A DNA stretch of 64,000 bases, from assembly GCF_017991995.1 (NCBI RefSeq), contig NZ_JAGOPN010000001.1, positions 372,001-436,000 of the forward strand, written 5' to 3'. Position 1 is the stretch's first letter. Every line of letters begins with the position of its first letter. The DNA is from Pseudacidovorax sp. (lineage in GTDB: Bacteria > Pseudomonadota > Gammaproteobacteria > Burkholderiales > Burkholderiaceae_C). The notes below the pieces were generated by a model. The model worked only from the letters and a program-made list of their open reading frames with translations. It made no database searches and had not been told where the DNA came from. This document shows, in pieces, positions 8,981-21,521 of the stretch. Made by a program: the position numbers and the translations under genes.

Positions 8981-10012
8981 TCACGCGTTCATGTCGAGCA
9001 CGATGCGACCCTGGATCTGGCCCTTGTGCATGCGCGCGAACACGTCATTGATGTTCTCCAGCTTGTCGGTGGCCACGGTGGCATGCACCTGGCCGCGCGC
9101 GGCAAAGTCCAGCGCCTCCTGCAGGTCCAGCCGCGTGCCGACGATGGAGCCGCGCACCGTCACGCCGCGCAGCACCATGTCGAAGATGGGTAGCGGAAAG
9201 TCGCCCGGCGGCAGGCCGTTGAGCGAAACGGTGCCGCCGCGCCGCACCATGCCGAGGGCCTGCTCGAAGGCCTTGGGCGAGACGGCCGTCACCAGTGCCC
9301 CGTGTGCGCCGCCGATCTCCTTCTGCAGGTAGGCGGCCGGGTCGGTGGTCAAGGCATTGACGGTGACCGTGGCGCCCAGCGTGCGGGCAAGGGCCAGCTT
9401 GTCGTCGTCCACGTCCACGGCCGCCACGTTCAGGCCCATCGCGCGGGCGTACTGCACCGCCATGTGGCCCAGGCCGCCGATGCCGGAGATGACCACCCAG
9501 TCGCCCGGGCGCGTGTCGGTCACCTTCAGGCCCTTGTAGACGGTCACGCCCGCGCAGAGCACGGGCGCGATCTCCACGAAGCCGACCTCCTTCGGCAGGT
9601 GGCCGACGTAGTTGGGATCGGCCAGCGCGTAGTCGGCAAAGCCGCCGTTGACCGAATAGCCGGTGTTGCTCTGCGATTCGCACAGCGTCTCCCAGCCACC
9701 CAGGCAGTGGGTGCAGCAGCCGCAGGCCGAATGCAGCCAGGGCACGCCCACGCGGTCGCCTTCCTTCACATGCTTGACGTTGCGGCCGATGGCGGCCACG
9801 AAGCCCACGCCTTCATGCCCCGGGATGAAGGGCGGATTGGGTTTGACCGGCCAGTCGCCCTCGGCGGCATGCAGGTCGGTGTGGCACACGCCGGAAGCCT
9901 CGATCTTGACCAGGATCTGATCGTCGGCGGGCGTGGGGATTGGGACTTCCTCGATGGTCAGCGGCTGGCCGAAGGCGCGGACCACCGCGGCTTTCATGGT
10001 CTTCTGGGACAT
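8981..10012 (-). CDS. adhP: zinc-dependent alcohol dehydrogenase (AdhP type)
   Basis: 343-residue medium-chain dehydrogenase that interconverts alcohols and aldehydes with NAD. Catalytic zinc motif GVCHTDLHAAEGDW near residue 45, GHEGVG, four structural-zinc cysteines in CGCCTHCLGGWETLC, and a Rossmann motif GIGGLGHMAVQYA. The start MSQKTMKAA is preceded by AAGGAA; the frame is open 7 codons further up. It lies 145 bp downstream of the aldehyde dehydrogenase on the same strand, so the pair could oxidise an alcohol such as ethanol to the acid. The specific substrate is inferred. Confidence 0.92.
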   Translation of the reverse strand: MSQKTMKAAVVRAFGQPLTIEEVPIPTPADDQILVKIEASGVCHTDLHAAEGDWPVKPNPPFIPGHEGVGFVAAIGRNVKHVKEGDRVGVPWLHSACGCCTHCLGGWETLCESQSNTGYSVNGGFADYALADPNYVGHLPKEVGFVEIAPVLCAGVTVYKGLKVTDTRPGDWVVISGIGGLGHMAVQYARAMGLNVAAVDVDDDKLALARTLGATVTVNALTTDPAAYLQKEIGGAHGALVTAVSPKAFEQALGMVRRGGTVSLNGLPPGDFPLPIFDMVLRGVTVRGSIVGTRLDLQEALDFAARGQVHATVATDKLENINDVFARMHKGQIQGRIVLDMNA

Positions 10013-10127
10013 GCTCGATTCCTTCCACAACAAGAAGAGAAGAAGCCGCCCGCATCGGCCCGGTAGACGGGCGACGGGCGGCCGGGAACGCGGACGGGGC
10101 GTCCGCGTGGACAGGTGTCACCTTAGG

Positions 10128-10147
10128 CCTGCCCCGGGCGGGGCAGG
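10128..10147. other. perfect hairpin between the aldehyde and alcohol dehydrogenase genes
   Basis: 8-bp perfect stem CCTGCCCC / GGGGCAGG with a 4-nt loop, 10 bp after the aldehyde dehydrogenase stop. There is no T run on the minus strand, so it is not a standard terminator. It may protect the upstream mRNA or weaken read-through into adhP. A second perfect 7-bp hairpin (CGCGGAC / GTCCGCG) follows at about 10089-10107. Confidence 0.5.
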
Positions 10148-10157
10148 ATGACCCATG

Positions 10158-11678
<1,521 letters not shown>

Positions 11679-11730
11679 GGTGCTTGTCTCCGGTTGGGTT
11701 GCCGCGCCGGGGTGGGCGGTGTGCTTGTGG

Positions 11731-11746
11731 GGCAAGCCATGTGCCA
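11731..11746 (-). promoter_or_regulatory. sigma54 (-24/-12) promoter of the aldehyde dehydrogenase gene
   Basis: Minus strand TGGCACATGGCTTGCC matches the sigma54 consensus TGGCAC-n5-TTGC with exact spacing. The predicted transcription start is about 11720, leaving a roughly 40-nt leader before the ATG at 11678. Two dyads that look like enhancer-protein sites lie 100-135 bp upstream. Confidence 0.82.
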
Positions 11747-11845
11747 GCGCGGACGGCGCGGGTGTTTCTGGAAAAAAACCCTTCAAAGACAGCCACTTGG
11801 CTGCAAGTCGCCCGCCGGCGCGCAGCCGTGCCCTTGTTCGCCCGG

Positions 11846-11881
11846 TGTGCCGCAATGGCACAGCTGTGGCGTAGCGGCACA
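11846..11881. promoter_or_regulatory. tandem dyads, probable upstream activator sites
   Basis: Two inverted repeats of the same design, 19 bp centre to centre: TGTGCC-n5-GGCACA (11846-11862, perfect) and TGTGGC-n5-GGCACA (11865-11881, one mismatch). They sit 100-135 bp upstream of the sigma54 promoter, the usual range for enhancer-binding activators. The region is also upstream of the divergent gene at 11963, so effects on that gene are possible. Confidence 0.65.
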
Positions 11882-11962
11882 CCCCGTGGCAGCATGGCGG
11901 GCTTCCTGCGGGGCGTCTCCGCGCCCGCGTCACGTCTTTCCCTCGCCTTCGGGCGCACTCCC

Positions 11963-12544
11963 ATGTCCCTCATCCAGATCCGCAAGCGCGGCCTCACCAT
12001 CGAGACCACCTACCACGAGGGCGGCCCGGCGCCCGCGCAGCCGCTGAAGCTGGCGGCCGCCTGCGCGGTGATCCAGAACCCCTATGCCGGCCGCTACGAA
12101 GCCGACCTGATGCCCTTCATGGCCGAGCTGCGCGCCCTGGGCACCGAGCTGGCCACGGAGCTTGTGGATGCCCTGGGCGGCAAGGACAAGGTCGAGGTCT
12201 ACAGCAAGGCCGCCATCGTCGGCATCGACGGCGAGATGGAGCATGGCGCCGTCTGGCACGAGGCCGGCGGCTGGGCGATGCGCGAGGTGCTGGGCCAGCC
12301 CAAGGCCATGGTGCCGGCCAACAAGGCGGTGGCCGTGGCGGGCTACCGCCTGATGGTGCCGGTGCACTACATCCACGCCTCCTACGTCCGCAGTCACTTC
12401 AACAGCATCGAGGTCGGCATGCAGGACGCCCCGCGCCCGCGAGAGATCCTGTTCGCACTGGTGATGGGCACCGGCGGGCGCGTGCATTCGCGCCTGGGCG
12501 GGTTGCTCAAGGAGAACGTGGCTGTGAACGACGGCCAGCGCTGA
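11963..12544 (+). CDS. amino acid synthesis (DUF1185/AA_synth) family protein
   Basis: 193-residue protein that reads as the AA_synth family (PF06684, formerly DUF1185): [32 protein letters not shown] and the conserved [17 protein letters not shown] are seen. Biochemical function is not established. Members often sit beside amidohydrolases and nitrogen-compound transporters, as here, next to the cytosine-deaminase-like gene encoded convergently. The start MSLIQIRK was chosen because family similarity begins there; the open frame runs further up through the sigma54 region. Confidence 0.8.
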   Translation: MSLIQIRKRGLTIETTYHEGGPAPAQPLKLAAACAVIQNPYAGRYEADLMPFMAELRALGTELATELVDALGGKDKVEVYSKAAIVGIDGEMEHGAVWHEAGGWAMREVLGQPKAMVPANKAVAVAGYRLMVPVHYIHASYVRSHFNSIEVGMQDAPRPREILFALVMGTGGRVHSRLGGLLKENVAVNDGQR

Positions 12545-12586
12545 GGCGCTGGCGTCGCGCGCGCGGTACCGGCCCGGCGCCGCGGC

Positions 12587-13867
12587 TCAGCTTCGCGCGG
12601 GCATGAAGGCCGTGGTGTCCGGGCGTCCTTCGACGAACAGCTGGGACGTCGCCGCTGGCGACTTCGCCAGCAGCCGGCCCTTGCGGTAGACCGCCAGCCG
12701 CGTGGCGCGCAGCCGGATCGCCTCCACCGGATCGCGCGCCTGCAGCAGCACGAAGCTGGCATCGCAGCCTGCCGCGATGCCGTAGCCCGGCAGGTGCATG
12801 AGGCGCGCCGCATTCGCGGTCACGGCCTCGAAGCACTGCTGGATGCCGGCTTGACTGGTCATCTGCGCCACATGCAGGCCCATGTGGGCCACCTCCAGCA
12901 TGTCGCCCGAGCCCATGCCGTACCACGGGTCCATCACGCAGTCGTGGCCGAAGGCGACGTTCACGCCAGCCGCCATCAGCTCGGGCACGCGGGTCATGCC
13001 GCGGCGCTTGGGGTAGCTGTCGTGCCGGCCCTGCAGCGTGATGTTGATCAGCGGGTTGGCGATGACGCTGACGCCCGCCTCGGCGATCAGTGGCAGCAAC
13101 TTGCTCACGTAGTAGTTGTCCATGCTGTGCATGGAGGTGCAGTGCGAGCCCGTCACGCGGCCCTGCAGCCCCAGGCGCTGCGCGTGGAAGGCCAGCGTCT
13201 CGATGTGGCGCGACAGCGGGTCGTCGGACTCGTCGCAGTGCATGTCGACCAGCTTGCCTTCTTCGGCGGCGATCTCGCACAGCAGGCGCACGCTCTCCGC
13301 ACCGTCGGCCATGGTGCGCTCGAAATGCGGAATGCCGCCCACGATGTCCACGCCCTTGCGCAGCGCGCGGCGCAGGCTGTCGACGCCGCCGGCGGTGCGC
13401 AGCACGCCGTCCTGCGGAAAGGCCACCAGCTGCAGGTCGATGTAGGGCGCCACGCGGCGCCTGACCTCCAGCAGCGCATCGACGGCGAGCAGGCTGGGGT
13501 CGCTGGTGTCCACATGGCTGCGGATGGCCAGCAGGCCCTTGGCCGCCGCCCAGTCGCAGTAGGCGAGGGCGCGTTCGATCAGCGCCTCGGCCGTCAGCAG
13601 CGGCTTGAGCTCGCCCCACAGCGCGATGCCTTCGAGCAGCGTGCCGCTCTGGTTGACACGCGGCAGGCCGTAGCTGAGCGTGGCGTCCATGTGGAAATGC
13701 GGATCGCAGAAGGGCGGCGCCACCAGCAGGCCGCCGGCGTCCAGCGTCTCGTGGGCCGGCGAAGCGAGGCCGGTTGCCACCTCGACGATGCGGCCGTCCT
13801 GGACGGCGATGGACTGGCCGGTGCGGCCGTCGGGCAGGGTGGCGTGGGTGATGAGCAGGTCGAGCAT
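12587..13867 (-). CDS. cytosine deaminase-like amidohydrolase
   Basis: 426-residue metal-dependent amidohydrolase with the overall pattern of E. coli CodA (427 residues). Metal ligands H57 and H59 (PHFHMD), HCDES, GSHCTS and D309 (GHDCVMDPWYGMG) are all present. In CodA the last motif reads GHDD; the second Asp (D314), which contacts the pyrimidine, is Cys310 here, so the substrate may be another amino- or oxo-heterocycle rather than cytosine. It lies downstream of, and on the same strand as, the nucleobase transporter and URC genes, though separated from them by a plus-strand VOC gene. Confidence 0.82.
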   Translation of the reverse strand: MLDLLITHATLPDGRTGQSIAVQDGRIVEVATGLASPAHETLDAGGLLVAPPFCDPHFHMDATLSYGLPRVNQSGTLLEGIALWGELKPLLTAEALIERALAYCDWAAAKGLLAIRSHVDTSDPSLLAVDALLEVRRRVAPYIDLQLVAFPQDGVLRTAGGVDSLRRALRKGVDIVGGIPHFERTMADGAESVRLLCEIAAEEGKLVDMHCDESDDPLSRHIETLAFHAQRLGLQGRVTGSHCTSMHSMDNYYVSKLLPLIAEAGVSVIANPLINITLQGRHDSYPKRRGMTRVPELMAAGVNVAFGHDCVMDPWYGMGSGDMLEVAHMGLHVAQMTSQAGIQQCFEAVTANAARLMHLPGYGIAAGCDASFVLLQARDPVEAIRLRATRLAVYRKGRLLAKSPAATSQLFVEGRPDTTAFMPARS

Positions 13868-14012
13868 GGGACGATCGGAAGACGGGGCGGGACAAGCGAC
13901 GCAAGCGGCTTGCCAGCGTGGGCCCGGCTGTCGGATTCATGCAAGACAGCGCGGCGCGGGCTGCCTATTCTGGCCGGGCTTTCCTGCCCTCATTCACCCG
14001 GAGCATTCGACC

Positions 14013-14456
14013 ATGCAGTTTGCCTATGCCATCTTCTACGTCCAGGACGTGGCCGCCACGCTCGACTTCTACGAGCGGGCTTTCGCTCAGCGCCGCCGCT
14101 TCCTCAGCCCCCAGGGCGACTACGGCGAGCTCGACACCGGCGGCACGGCCCTGGCCTTCGCCTCGCTCGGGCTGATGCGCAGCCTGGGCAAGTCGCCGCG
14201 GCCAGCCGAGCCTTCCGCACCGAGTGGCGAAATCGCCTTCACGACGACGGACGTTCCGGCGGCCGTCGAACGCGCCTTGGCCGCTGGCGCGTCGCTGGTG
14301 CGTGCGCCGCAGACCATGCCCTGGGGCCAGACCATCGCCTATGTGCACGACGCCGACGGTGTGTTGGTGGAGTTGTGCACGCCCGTGGCGCCGCCGTCGC
14401 CGGATCAGCCGTATCACGTCCACTGCCCTGGCCTGTCGCCCCGCGCGAGCCGGTAG
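14013..14456 (+). CDS. VOC (glyoxalase/dioxygenase-fold) family protein
   Basis: 147-residue vicinal-oxygen-chelate fold protein: the first beta-alpha-beta unit is AYAIFYVQDVAATLDFYERAF and the second is EIAFTTTDVPAAVERALAAG, ending in ADGVLVELCTP. No substrate can be assigned. RBS GGAG precedes the ATG. Its last 43 bp overlap the convergent GNAT gene. It stands divergently from the amidohydrolase across a 145-bp gap. Confidence 0.82.
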   Translation: MQFAYAIFYVQDVAATLDFYERAFAQRRRFLSPQGDYGELDTGGTALAFASLGLMRSLGKSPRPAEPSAPSGEIAFTTTDVPAAVERALAAGASLVRAPQTMPWGQTIAYVHDADGVLVELCTPVAPPSPDQPYHVHCPGLSPRASR

Positions 14457-15016
14457 AGCACGTGCCGCTGCAGCGGATGGCCTGCCGGCACGGCCGGATG
14501 GTCGAAGTCGTCCTCCTCGTCGTGCGTCATGCCCAGGCGTGCCATCAGCGTACGGCTGCGCTGGTTGGCGACCGCCGTGAAGGCGACGATCTCGTCCAGG
14601 CCGAGTTCGTCGAAGCCGACCTGCAGTGCCAGGGCTGCGGCCTCTGCGGCCAAGCCACGGCCCCACCACGGCCGTGCGAGCCGCCAGCCGATCTCGACGC
14701 AAGGCGCGAAGGGCAGGGGCCACGCCGGCTGGTTCAGGCCGCACAGGCCGATGAAGGGGCCGTCGGCACCGGCGGCCGCCAATTCCACGGCCCAGAAGCC
14801 CCAGCCCTGTGCATCGATCAGGGCCTGGCAGCGCTGCGCCATGGCATCGCTCGCGGCGCGGTCCATGGTCGAGAGGAACCAGGCCATCGTCTGCGCATCG
14901 GCGCTCATCGCGGCGAAAGGCGCCAGGTCCTCGGGCCGCCAGGGCCGCAGGCGCACGCGGGGGCCCTGGAGCCTGGCAGGGTCGATGGCGGTGCGCCGTG
15001 CGTCAGCCGTGGTCAT
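14414..15016 (-). CDS. GNAT family N-acetyltransferase (RimJ/RimL type)
   Basis: 200-residue acetyltransferase of the RimJ/RimL-like group: LRPWRPEDLAPFAAM at the N terminus, EIGWRLARPWWGRGLAAEA (acetyl-CoA binding motif A) and FTAVANQRSRTLMARLGM. The acceptor is unknown. It is 49 bp downstream of the ABC permease gene on the same strand, and its 3' end overlaps the convergent VOC gene by 43 bp. Confidence 0.86.
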   Translation of the reverse strand: MTTADARRTAIDPARLQGPRVRLRPWRPEDLAPFAAMSADAQTMAWFLSTMDRAASDAMAQRCQALIDAQGWGFWAVELAAAGADGPFIGLCGLNQPAWPLPFAPCVEIGWRLARPWWGRGLAAEAAALALQVGFDELGLDEIVAFTAVANQRSRTLMARLGMTHDEEDDFDHPAVPAGHPLQRHVLYRLARGDRPGQWT

Positions 15017-15065
15017 GGAGCGAGCATACGGCGCGCCGCCGCTCGCCCATGCGGCGAAGGACTCA

Positions 15066-15989
15066 TCAACGCTCGCCCTTGCGATAGGGCTTCATCAGGG
15101 CCTGCGGATAGCTGGCCTTGCGCGCCACGAGCACCAGCGCCAGGATCGACAGCGCATAAGGCAGCATCAGATAGACCTGATAGGGCAGGGCGGCATCGCC
15201 GGCCTGCTGCAGCCGCAGTTGCAGCGCATCGAAGAAGGCGAAGAGCAACGCACCCAGCAGCGCCTTGCCCGGCCGCCACGAGGCGAAGACCACCAGCGCC
15301 ACGCAGATCCAGCCGCGGCCGTTGACCATGTTGAAGAAGAAGGCGTTGAAGGCCGACAGCGTGAGGAAGCTGCCCGCCACACCCATCAGGGCAGAACCGG
15401 CCACGATGGCGGCGGTGCGCGTGGCCGCCACCGACACGCCCTGGCTTTCTGCAGCCTGCGGGTTCTCGCCCACCATGCGCAGCGCAAGGCCTGCCGGCGT
15501 GCGGTAGAGCAGCCAGCCGACCAGCGGCACGAGCAGCAGGGCCAGCAGCGTCATCGGCGTCTGCGCATTCAGCACCGGGATCGGCAGCCAGTCCATGGGC
15601 GCGAAGGGCGTGACGGTCGGCGGCGTGCTCACCTTGGGAAAACTCACCCGGTAGCCGTAGTAGGACAGCGAGGTCGCCAGCAGCGTGATGCCCAGCCCGC
15701 ACACATGCTGCGACAGCGCCAGGCCCACGGTGAGCCAGGCATGCAGCAGGCCGAAGGCAGCGCCCACCAGAGCGGCGACCACGACGCCCATCCACAGCGG
15801 CGCGCCGGCGTACACCGCCAGCCAGCCCCCAAAGGCGCCGGCCACCATGATCCCTTCGATCCCCAGGTTGAGCACGCCGGCCCGCTCGCACAGCAGCACG
15901 CCCAGCGTGCCCAGGATGAGTGGCGTCGCGATGCGCAGCAGGGCCACCCAGAAGGAAGCCTGCGCCACGATGTCGAACACCTCGCTCAT
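15066..15989 (-). CDS. ABC transporter permease, nucleoside/nucleobase (BMP-associated) type
   Basis: 307-residue inner-membrane permease of the BPD_transp_2 family with about eight hydrophobic segments (ILGTLGVLLCERAGVLNLGIEGIM at the N terminus is diagnostic). It pairs with the permease upstream. Its ATG overlaps the upstream stop as ATGA, indicating translational coupling. With the double ATPase and BMP-family binding protein it forms a complete importer; purine or pyrimidine nucleosides or bases are the likely cargo. Confidence 0.92.
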   Translation of the reverse strand: MSEVFDIVAQASFWVALLRIATPLILGTLGVLLCERAGVLNLGIEGIMVAGAFGGWLAVYAGAPLWMGVVVAALVGAAFGLLHAWLTVGLALSQHVCGLGITLLATSLSYYGYRVSFPKVSTPPTVTPFAPMDWLPIPVLNAQTPMTLLALLLVPLVGWLLYRTPAGLALRMVGENPQAAESQGVSVAATRTAAIVAGSALMGVAGSFLTLSAFNAFFFNMVNGRGWICVALVVFASWRPGKALLGALLFAFFDALQLRLQQAGDAALPYQVYLMLPYALSILALVLVARKASYPQALMKPYRKGER

Positions 15990-17052
15990 CGCGACCACCT
16001 CAGCCGGAACTGCGTGAACAGCGCCGCCACCAGCACCGACAGCAGCGAGGCGGCCACGATCACATCGGCGATGTAGGTCGGCACGCCCACGGCGCGGCTC
16101 ATCGAATCGGCGCCGACCAGCACGCCGGCCACGAACACGGCAGCCGCCACCACGCCCAGCGGATGCAGGCCCGCGAGCATGGCGATCACGATGCCGGTGT
16201 AGCCATAGCCGGGCGACATGTCGAGCGTGACATAGCTGGTGCGGCCCGCCACTTCGACCGCACCGGCCAAGCCGGCCAGTGCACCCGAGAGCAGGGCGGT
16301 GAGCACCACGGTGCGCGTGACCGGCACGCCGGCGAAGGCGGCGGCACGCGGATTGGCGCCCAGCGCGCGGATGTCGAAACCCAGCACCGTGTGCTTGAAC
16401 AACAGCCACACGCCCACCGCCAGCACCAGCGCGCAGAGCAGGCCGCTGTGCACCCGCGTCTGCGGGATGAGCTTGGACAGCTCCAGGTCCGACTGCAACG
16501 CTACGCTCTGCGGCCAGCCCATGGCCGTCGGGTCTTTCATCGGCCCGTCGAGCAGGGCGCCGACGGCCAGCAGCACGATGAAGTTGAGCAGCAGCGTGGT
16601 CACCACCTCGTCCACGCCCAGTCGGCTCTTCATCAGCGCCGGGCCCAGGAGCAGCAGCGCGCCGGCCAGCGCGGCGACCAGGAACATCAGCGGCAGCAGC
16701 ACGGCCACCGGCCATTCCAGGCCCGTGCCGTCATGCATCCCACCGATGGCGACGGCGGCCAAGGCGCCGGCATAGAGCTGGCCTTCGGCGCCGATGTTGA
16801 ACAGCCGCGCCCGGAAGGCCACCGCCGCCGACAGGCCGGTGAGGATCAGCGGAATGGCCCGCGTCAGCGTCTCGCTCAGGGCGAAGACCGAGCCGAAGCC
16901 GCCGGAGAGCAGCAGCCCGTAGGTGCGGCCCACCGGTGCCCCGGCCCACAGCACCAGCAGGGCGCTGACCAGCAACGTGAAGGCCACTGCGCCCACGGGC
17001 GCCAGCACCAGCGCCGTGCGTGAGGGCTGGGTGCGTCGTTCGAGCCGCATCG

Positions 17053-17056
<4 letters not shown>
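15986..17056 (-). CDS. ABC transporter permease, nucleoside/nucleobase (BMP-associated) type
   Basis: 356-residue permease partner. The conserved FRARLFNIGAEGQLYAGAL and GVDEVVTTLLLNFI segments identify the BMP-associated group also found in Bacillus guanosine importers and Treponema PnrCDE. The start overlaps the ATPase stop as ATGA, and the gene ends overlapping the next permease the same way. Confidence 0.92.
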
Positions 17057-18623
<1,567 letters not shown>

Positions 18624-18636
<13 letters not shown>

Positions 18637-19541
18637 TGCGCCAGGAAGGCCAGCAGCACCTGCGCCGAGTTGTCGGCCGCTAGGCGCATGAAGGTGCCCA
18701 TTTCGTTGGCGCCCTCGCCACCGCCGGCCAGATCGCTGAGCGAGCGGAAGGCGAGGTAGGGCACGCCGTTGGCATGGGCCACCATGCCGACCGCCGCCGT
18801 CTCCATGTCGAGCACATTGGCCTGGAAAGTGGCGAAGGTGTATTCGCGAAAGGCCTTGTTGTCCATGAAGGCCTGGCCCGACACGCCGTTGCCGCCGACC
18901 ACCAGGCGCGGCGCATGCCGGAGGCAGGTGCCGGCCGCACAGGCCGCCAGGTCCACCTTCATGGTGCGCGCCGCGGCCAGCATGCCCGGGTCCACCTCGA
19001 ACCAGAAGCGCCGCGTGACCTGCGGCTGCGCCGCGGAGCGGAATTCCACCGGCCGCGGAAACATCATGCCGAAGTTGGGCAGCGTGGCGTCCTGGATGAA
19101 GGGCGGCTTCTCGTAGCGGCCGGGCGCGGCTTCCTTGGCCATCAGCACTTCAAGGTACTGGCCCCACTGGGCCGGCACCGTGACGTCCCCGATGGACAGG
19201 TTGGGATTGACGCCCCCGGCGATGCCGCTGAACACCACATGGCTGACCTTGAAGCGGTCCAGCGCCAGCTGCGTGTTCATGGTGGCGTTGGTCATGCTGA
19301 TGCCCGACAGGAACAGCACCACCGGCCGCCCCTGCAGCGTGCCGGTGTGGAACTCCACACCGTTGATGCGCGTGGTGCGCGCGTCCTGCAGCTTCTGGCG
19401 CAGCAGCACCAGCTCAGGCTCGAAGGCCGACATGACCGCGATGCGCGGGGTGTCGGCAACAGGGGGCGGCCCCATGCCGGCACAGCCGGCGAGGGCGGCG
19501 CTGGCCGCCAGGGCCAGCAGGAATCGGCGGAAGCTGTTCAT
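18624..19541 (-). CDS. lipoprotein of the nucleoside phosphorylase/nucleosidase superfamily
   Basis: 305 residues: signal peptide with lipobox LAGC (Cys20, Ala at +2, so outer-membrane sorting is expected), then a PNP_UDP_1-type fold (AVMSAFEPELVLL, VVFSGIAGGVNPNLSIGDV, NVLDMETAAVGMVAHANGVP). These match 5'-methylthioadenosine/S-adenosylhomocysteine nucleosidase-like proteins. Exported nucleosidases are unusual. Lying between the binding protein and the ATPase of a nucleoside-type importer, it would release free bases from nucleosides in the periplasm for uptake. Substrate is inferred. Confidence 0.85.
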
Positions 19542-19554
19542 GCGGCCAGGGGCC

Positions 19555-20553
19555 TCACTTGGACGACTTGGGCTGGCGGTCGTCGATCTTGACGCTGTAC
19601 TTGCCCGACAGGATCTCCGCCTCGCGCGCCTTGACCTTGGCGACCAGATCGGCCGGCACCTTCTTTTCGAAGGTGCCCAGCGGGGAGAGCTCGGAACCCT
19701 TGTATTGCATCTGCGAGTAGGGGCCGTAGTCCTCGGCCTTGAACTGGGCGTCCTTGACCAGCTTGATGGCGCGGTCGACGGAGGGCTCCATGTTCCACAG
19801 CGCCGACACCACCACCGTGTCGGGGTACTGGGGCTGCGTGTTGATCACGTTGCCGATGGCCAGCACCTTGCGCTCCTTGGCCGCGTCGCTCACGCCGAAG
19901 CGCTCGGCGTACATGATGTCCGCGCCCTTGTCGATCATGGCGAAGGCGGCCTCCTTGGCCTTGGGCGGATCGAACCAGCTGTTGATGAAGCTCACGCTGA
20001 ACTCCACCTTGGGGTTCACTTCCTTGGCGCCGGCCATGAAGGCGTTCATCAGCCGGTTGACCTCGGGAATGGGAAAGCCGCCGACCATGCCGATCTTGTT
20101 CGACTTGGTCATGCCGCCAGCGATCATGCCGGTGAGGTAGGCGGGCTCCTGGATGTAGTTGTCGAAGACGCTGAAGTTGGGCGCCTGCGGCTTGCCGGAG
20201 GAGCCCATCAGGAACATGGTCTTGGGGAAGTCCTTGGCCACCTTGCGGGCCGCGGCCTCGACGGCGAAGGCCTCGCCCAGGATCAGCTGGTTGCCGGCGG
20301 TGGCGTATTCGCGCAGCACGCGCTCGTAGTCGGCGTTGGCCACGTTCTCGGTGGCCTTGTACTCGATCTCGCCGCGGGCCTCGGCCGCCTTGAGTGCCTT
20401 GTGGATGCGGCCCACCCATTGCTGCTCGAAGGGCACGGTGTAGACCGCGGCCACCTTGAGCTTGGACTGGGCGAACGCGAACTGCGGCAACCCGACCGCG
20501 ACAAGCCCCGCCAGGGCGGCGGCACTCAGGATCAGGGGACGGCGCTGGATCAT
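19555..20553 (-). CDS. BMP-family ABC transporter substrate-binding protein
   Basis: 332-residue periplasmic binding protein of the basic membrane protein (Bmp/PnrA) family. The signal peptide ends in QFAFAQ; the mature part has LKVAAVYTVPFEQQWVGRIHKAL, NYIQEPAYLTGMIAGGMTKSN and MVGGFPIPEVNRLMNAFMAG. Family members bind purine nucleosides or related bases. RBS GAGGAGTGAG lies before the ATG. It is first of five transporter-module genes transcribed leftward; 282 bp separate it from upp. Confidence 0.93.
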   Translation of the reverse strand: MIQRRPLILSAAALAGLVAVGLPQFAFAQSKLKVAAVYTVPFEQQWVGRIHKALKAAEARGEIEYKATENVANADYERVLREYATAGNQLILGEAFAVEAAARKVAKDFPKTMFLMGSSGKPQAPNFSVFDNYIQEPAYLTGMIAGGMTKSNKIGMVGGFPIPEVNRLMNAFMAGAKEVNPKVEFSVSFINSWFDPPKAKEAAFAMIDKGADIMYAERFGVSDAAKERKVLAIGNVINTQPQYPDTVVVSALWNMEPSVDRAIKLVKDAQFKAEDYGPYSQMQYKGSELSPLGTFEKKVPADLVAKVKAREAEILSGKYSVKIDDRQPKSSK

Positions 20554-20741
20554 CTTTCTCACTCCTCGTTGATGGGTGTTGGACAAGCAGGATTGGTGCC
20601 GGGGCTGCAGCCAGGCACGGCGGGCGATTCGCACGACCAGGACAACCGGGCCACCCGGCGCCCATGCGGCAAGGAACACCAGCTTCGCCCGACACGCCGC
20701 CCCGCACTTAGACAGAAGGCCGCGGAGCAGGCCACGCCAGC

Positions 20742-20830
20742 AACACGCGCGGAACCGGCTTTGCCGGGCCGCTGCGTGTGCCCCCGGAGGGGGTTGGCGG
20801 AGCGGGCCCCAGCCCGCGCAGCCTGGGGGC
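20742..20830 (-). repeat. dispersed intergenic repeat, family A, copy 1
   Basis: On the minus strand: an imperfect hairpin CCCCCTCCGGGGG followed by CACAC, then GGCAAAGCC and TTCCGCG. The same series with few changes recurs at 44373-44455 on the plus strand (CCCCCTCAAGGGGG, CACAC, GGCAAAGCC, TTCCGCG). The rest of the upp to binding-protein gap (20554-20741) shows no gene. Confidence 0.7.
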
Positions 20831-20835
20831 GAGCT

Positions 20836-21471
<636 letters not shown>

Positions 21472-21521
21472 GAATCGTTCTTGTCAAAAACAGAAGGCGT
21501 GCGATGGTAGAGGAGGCGGGC

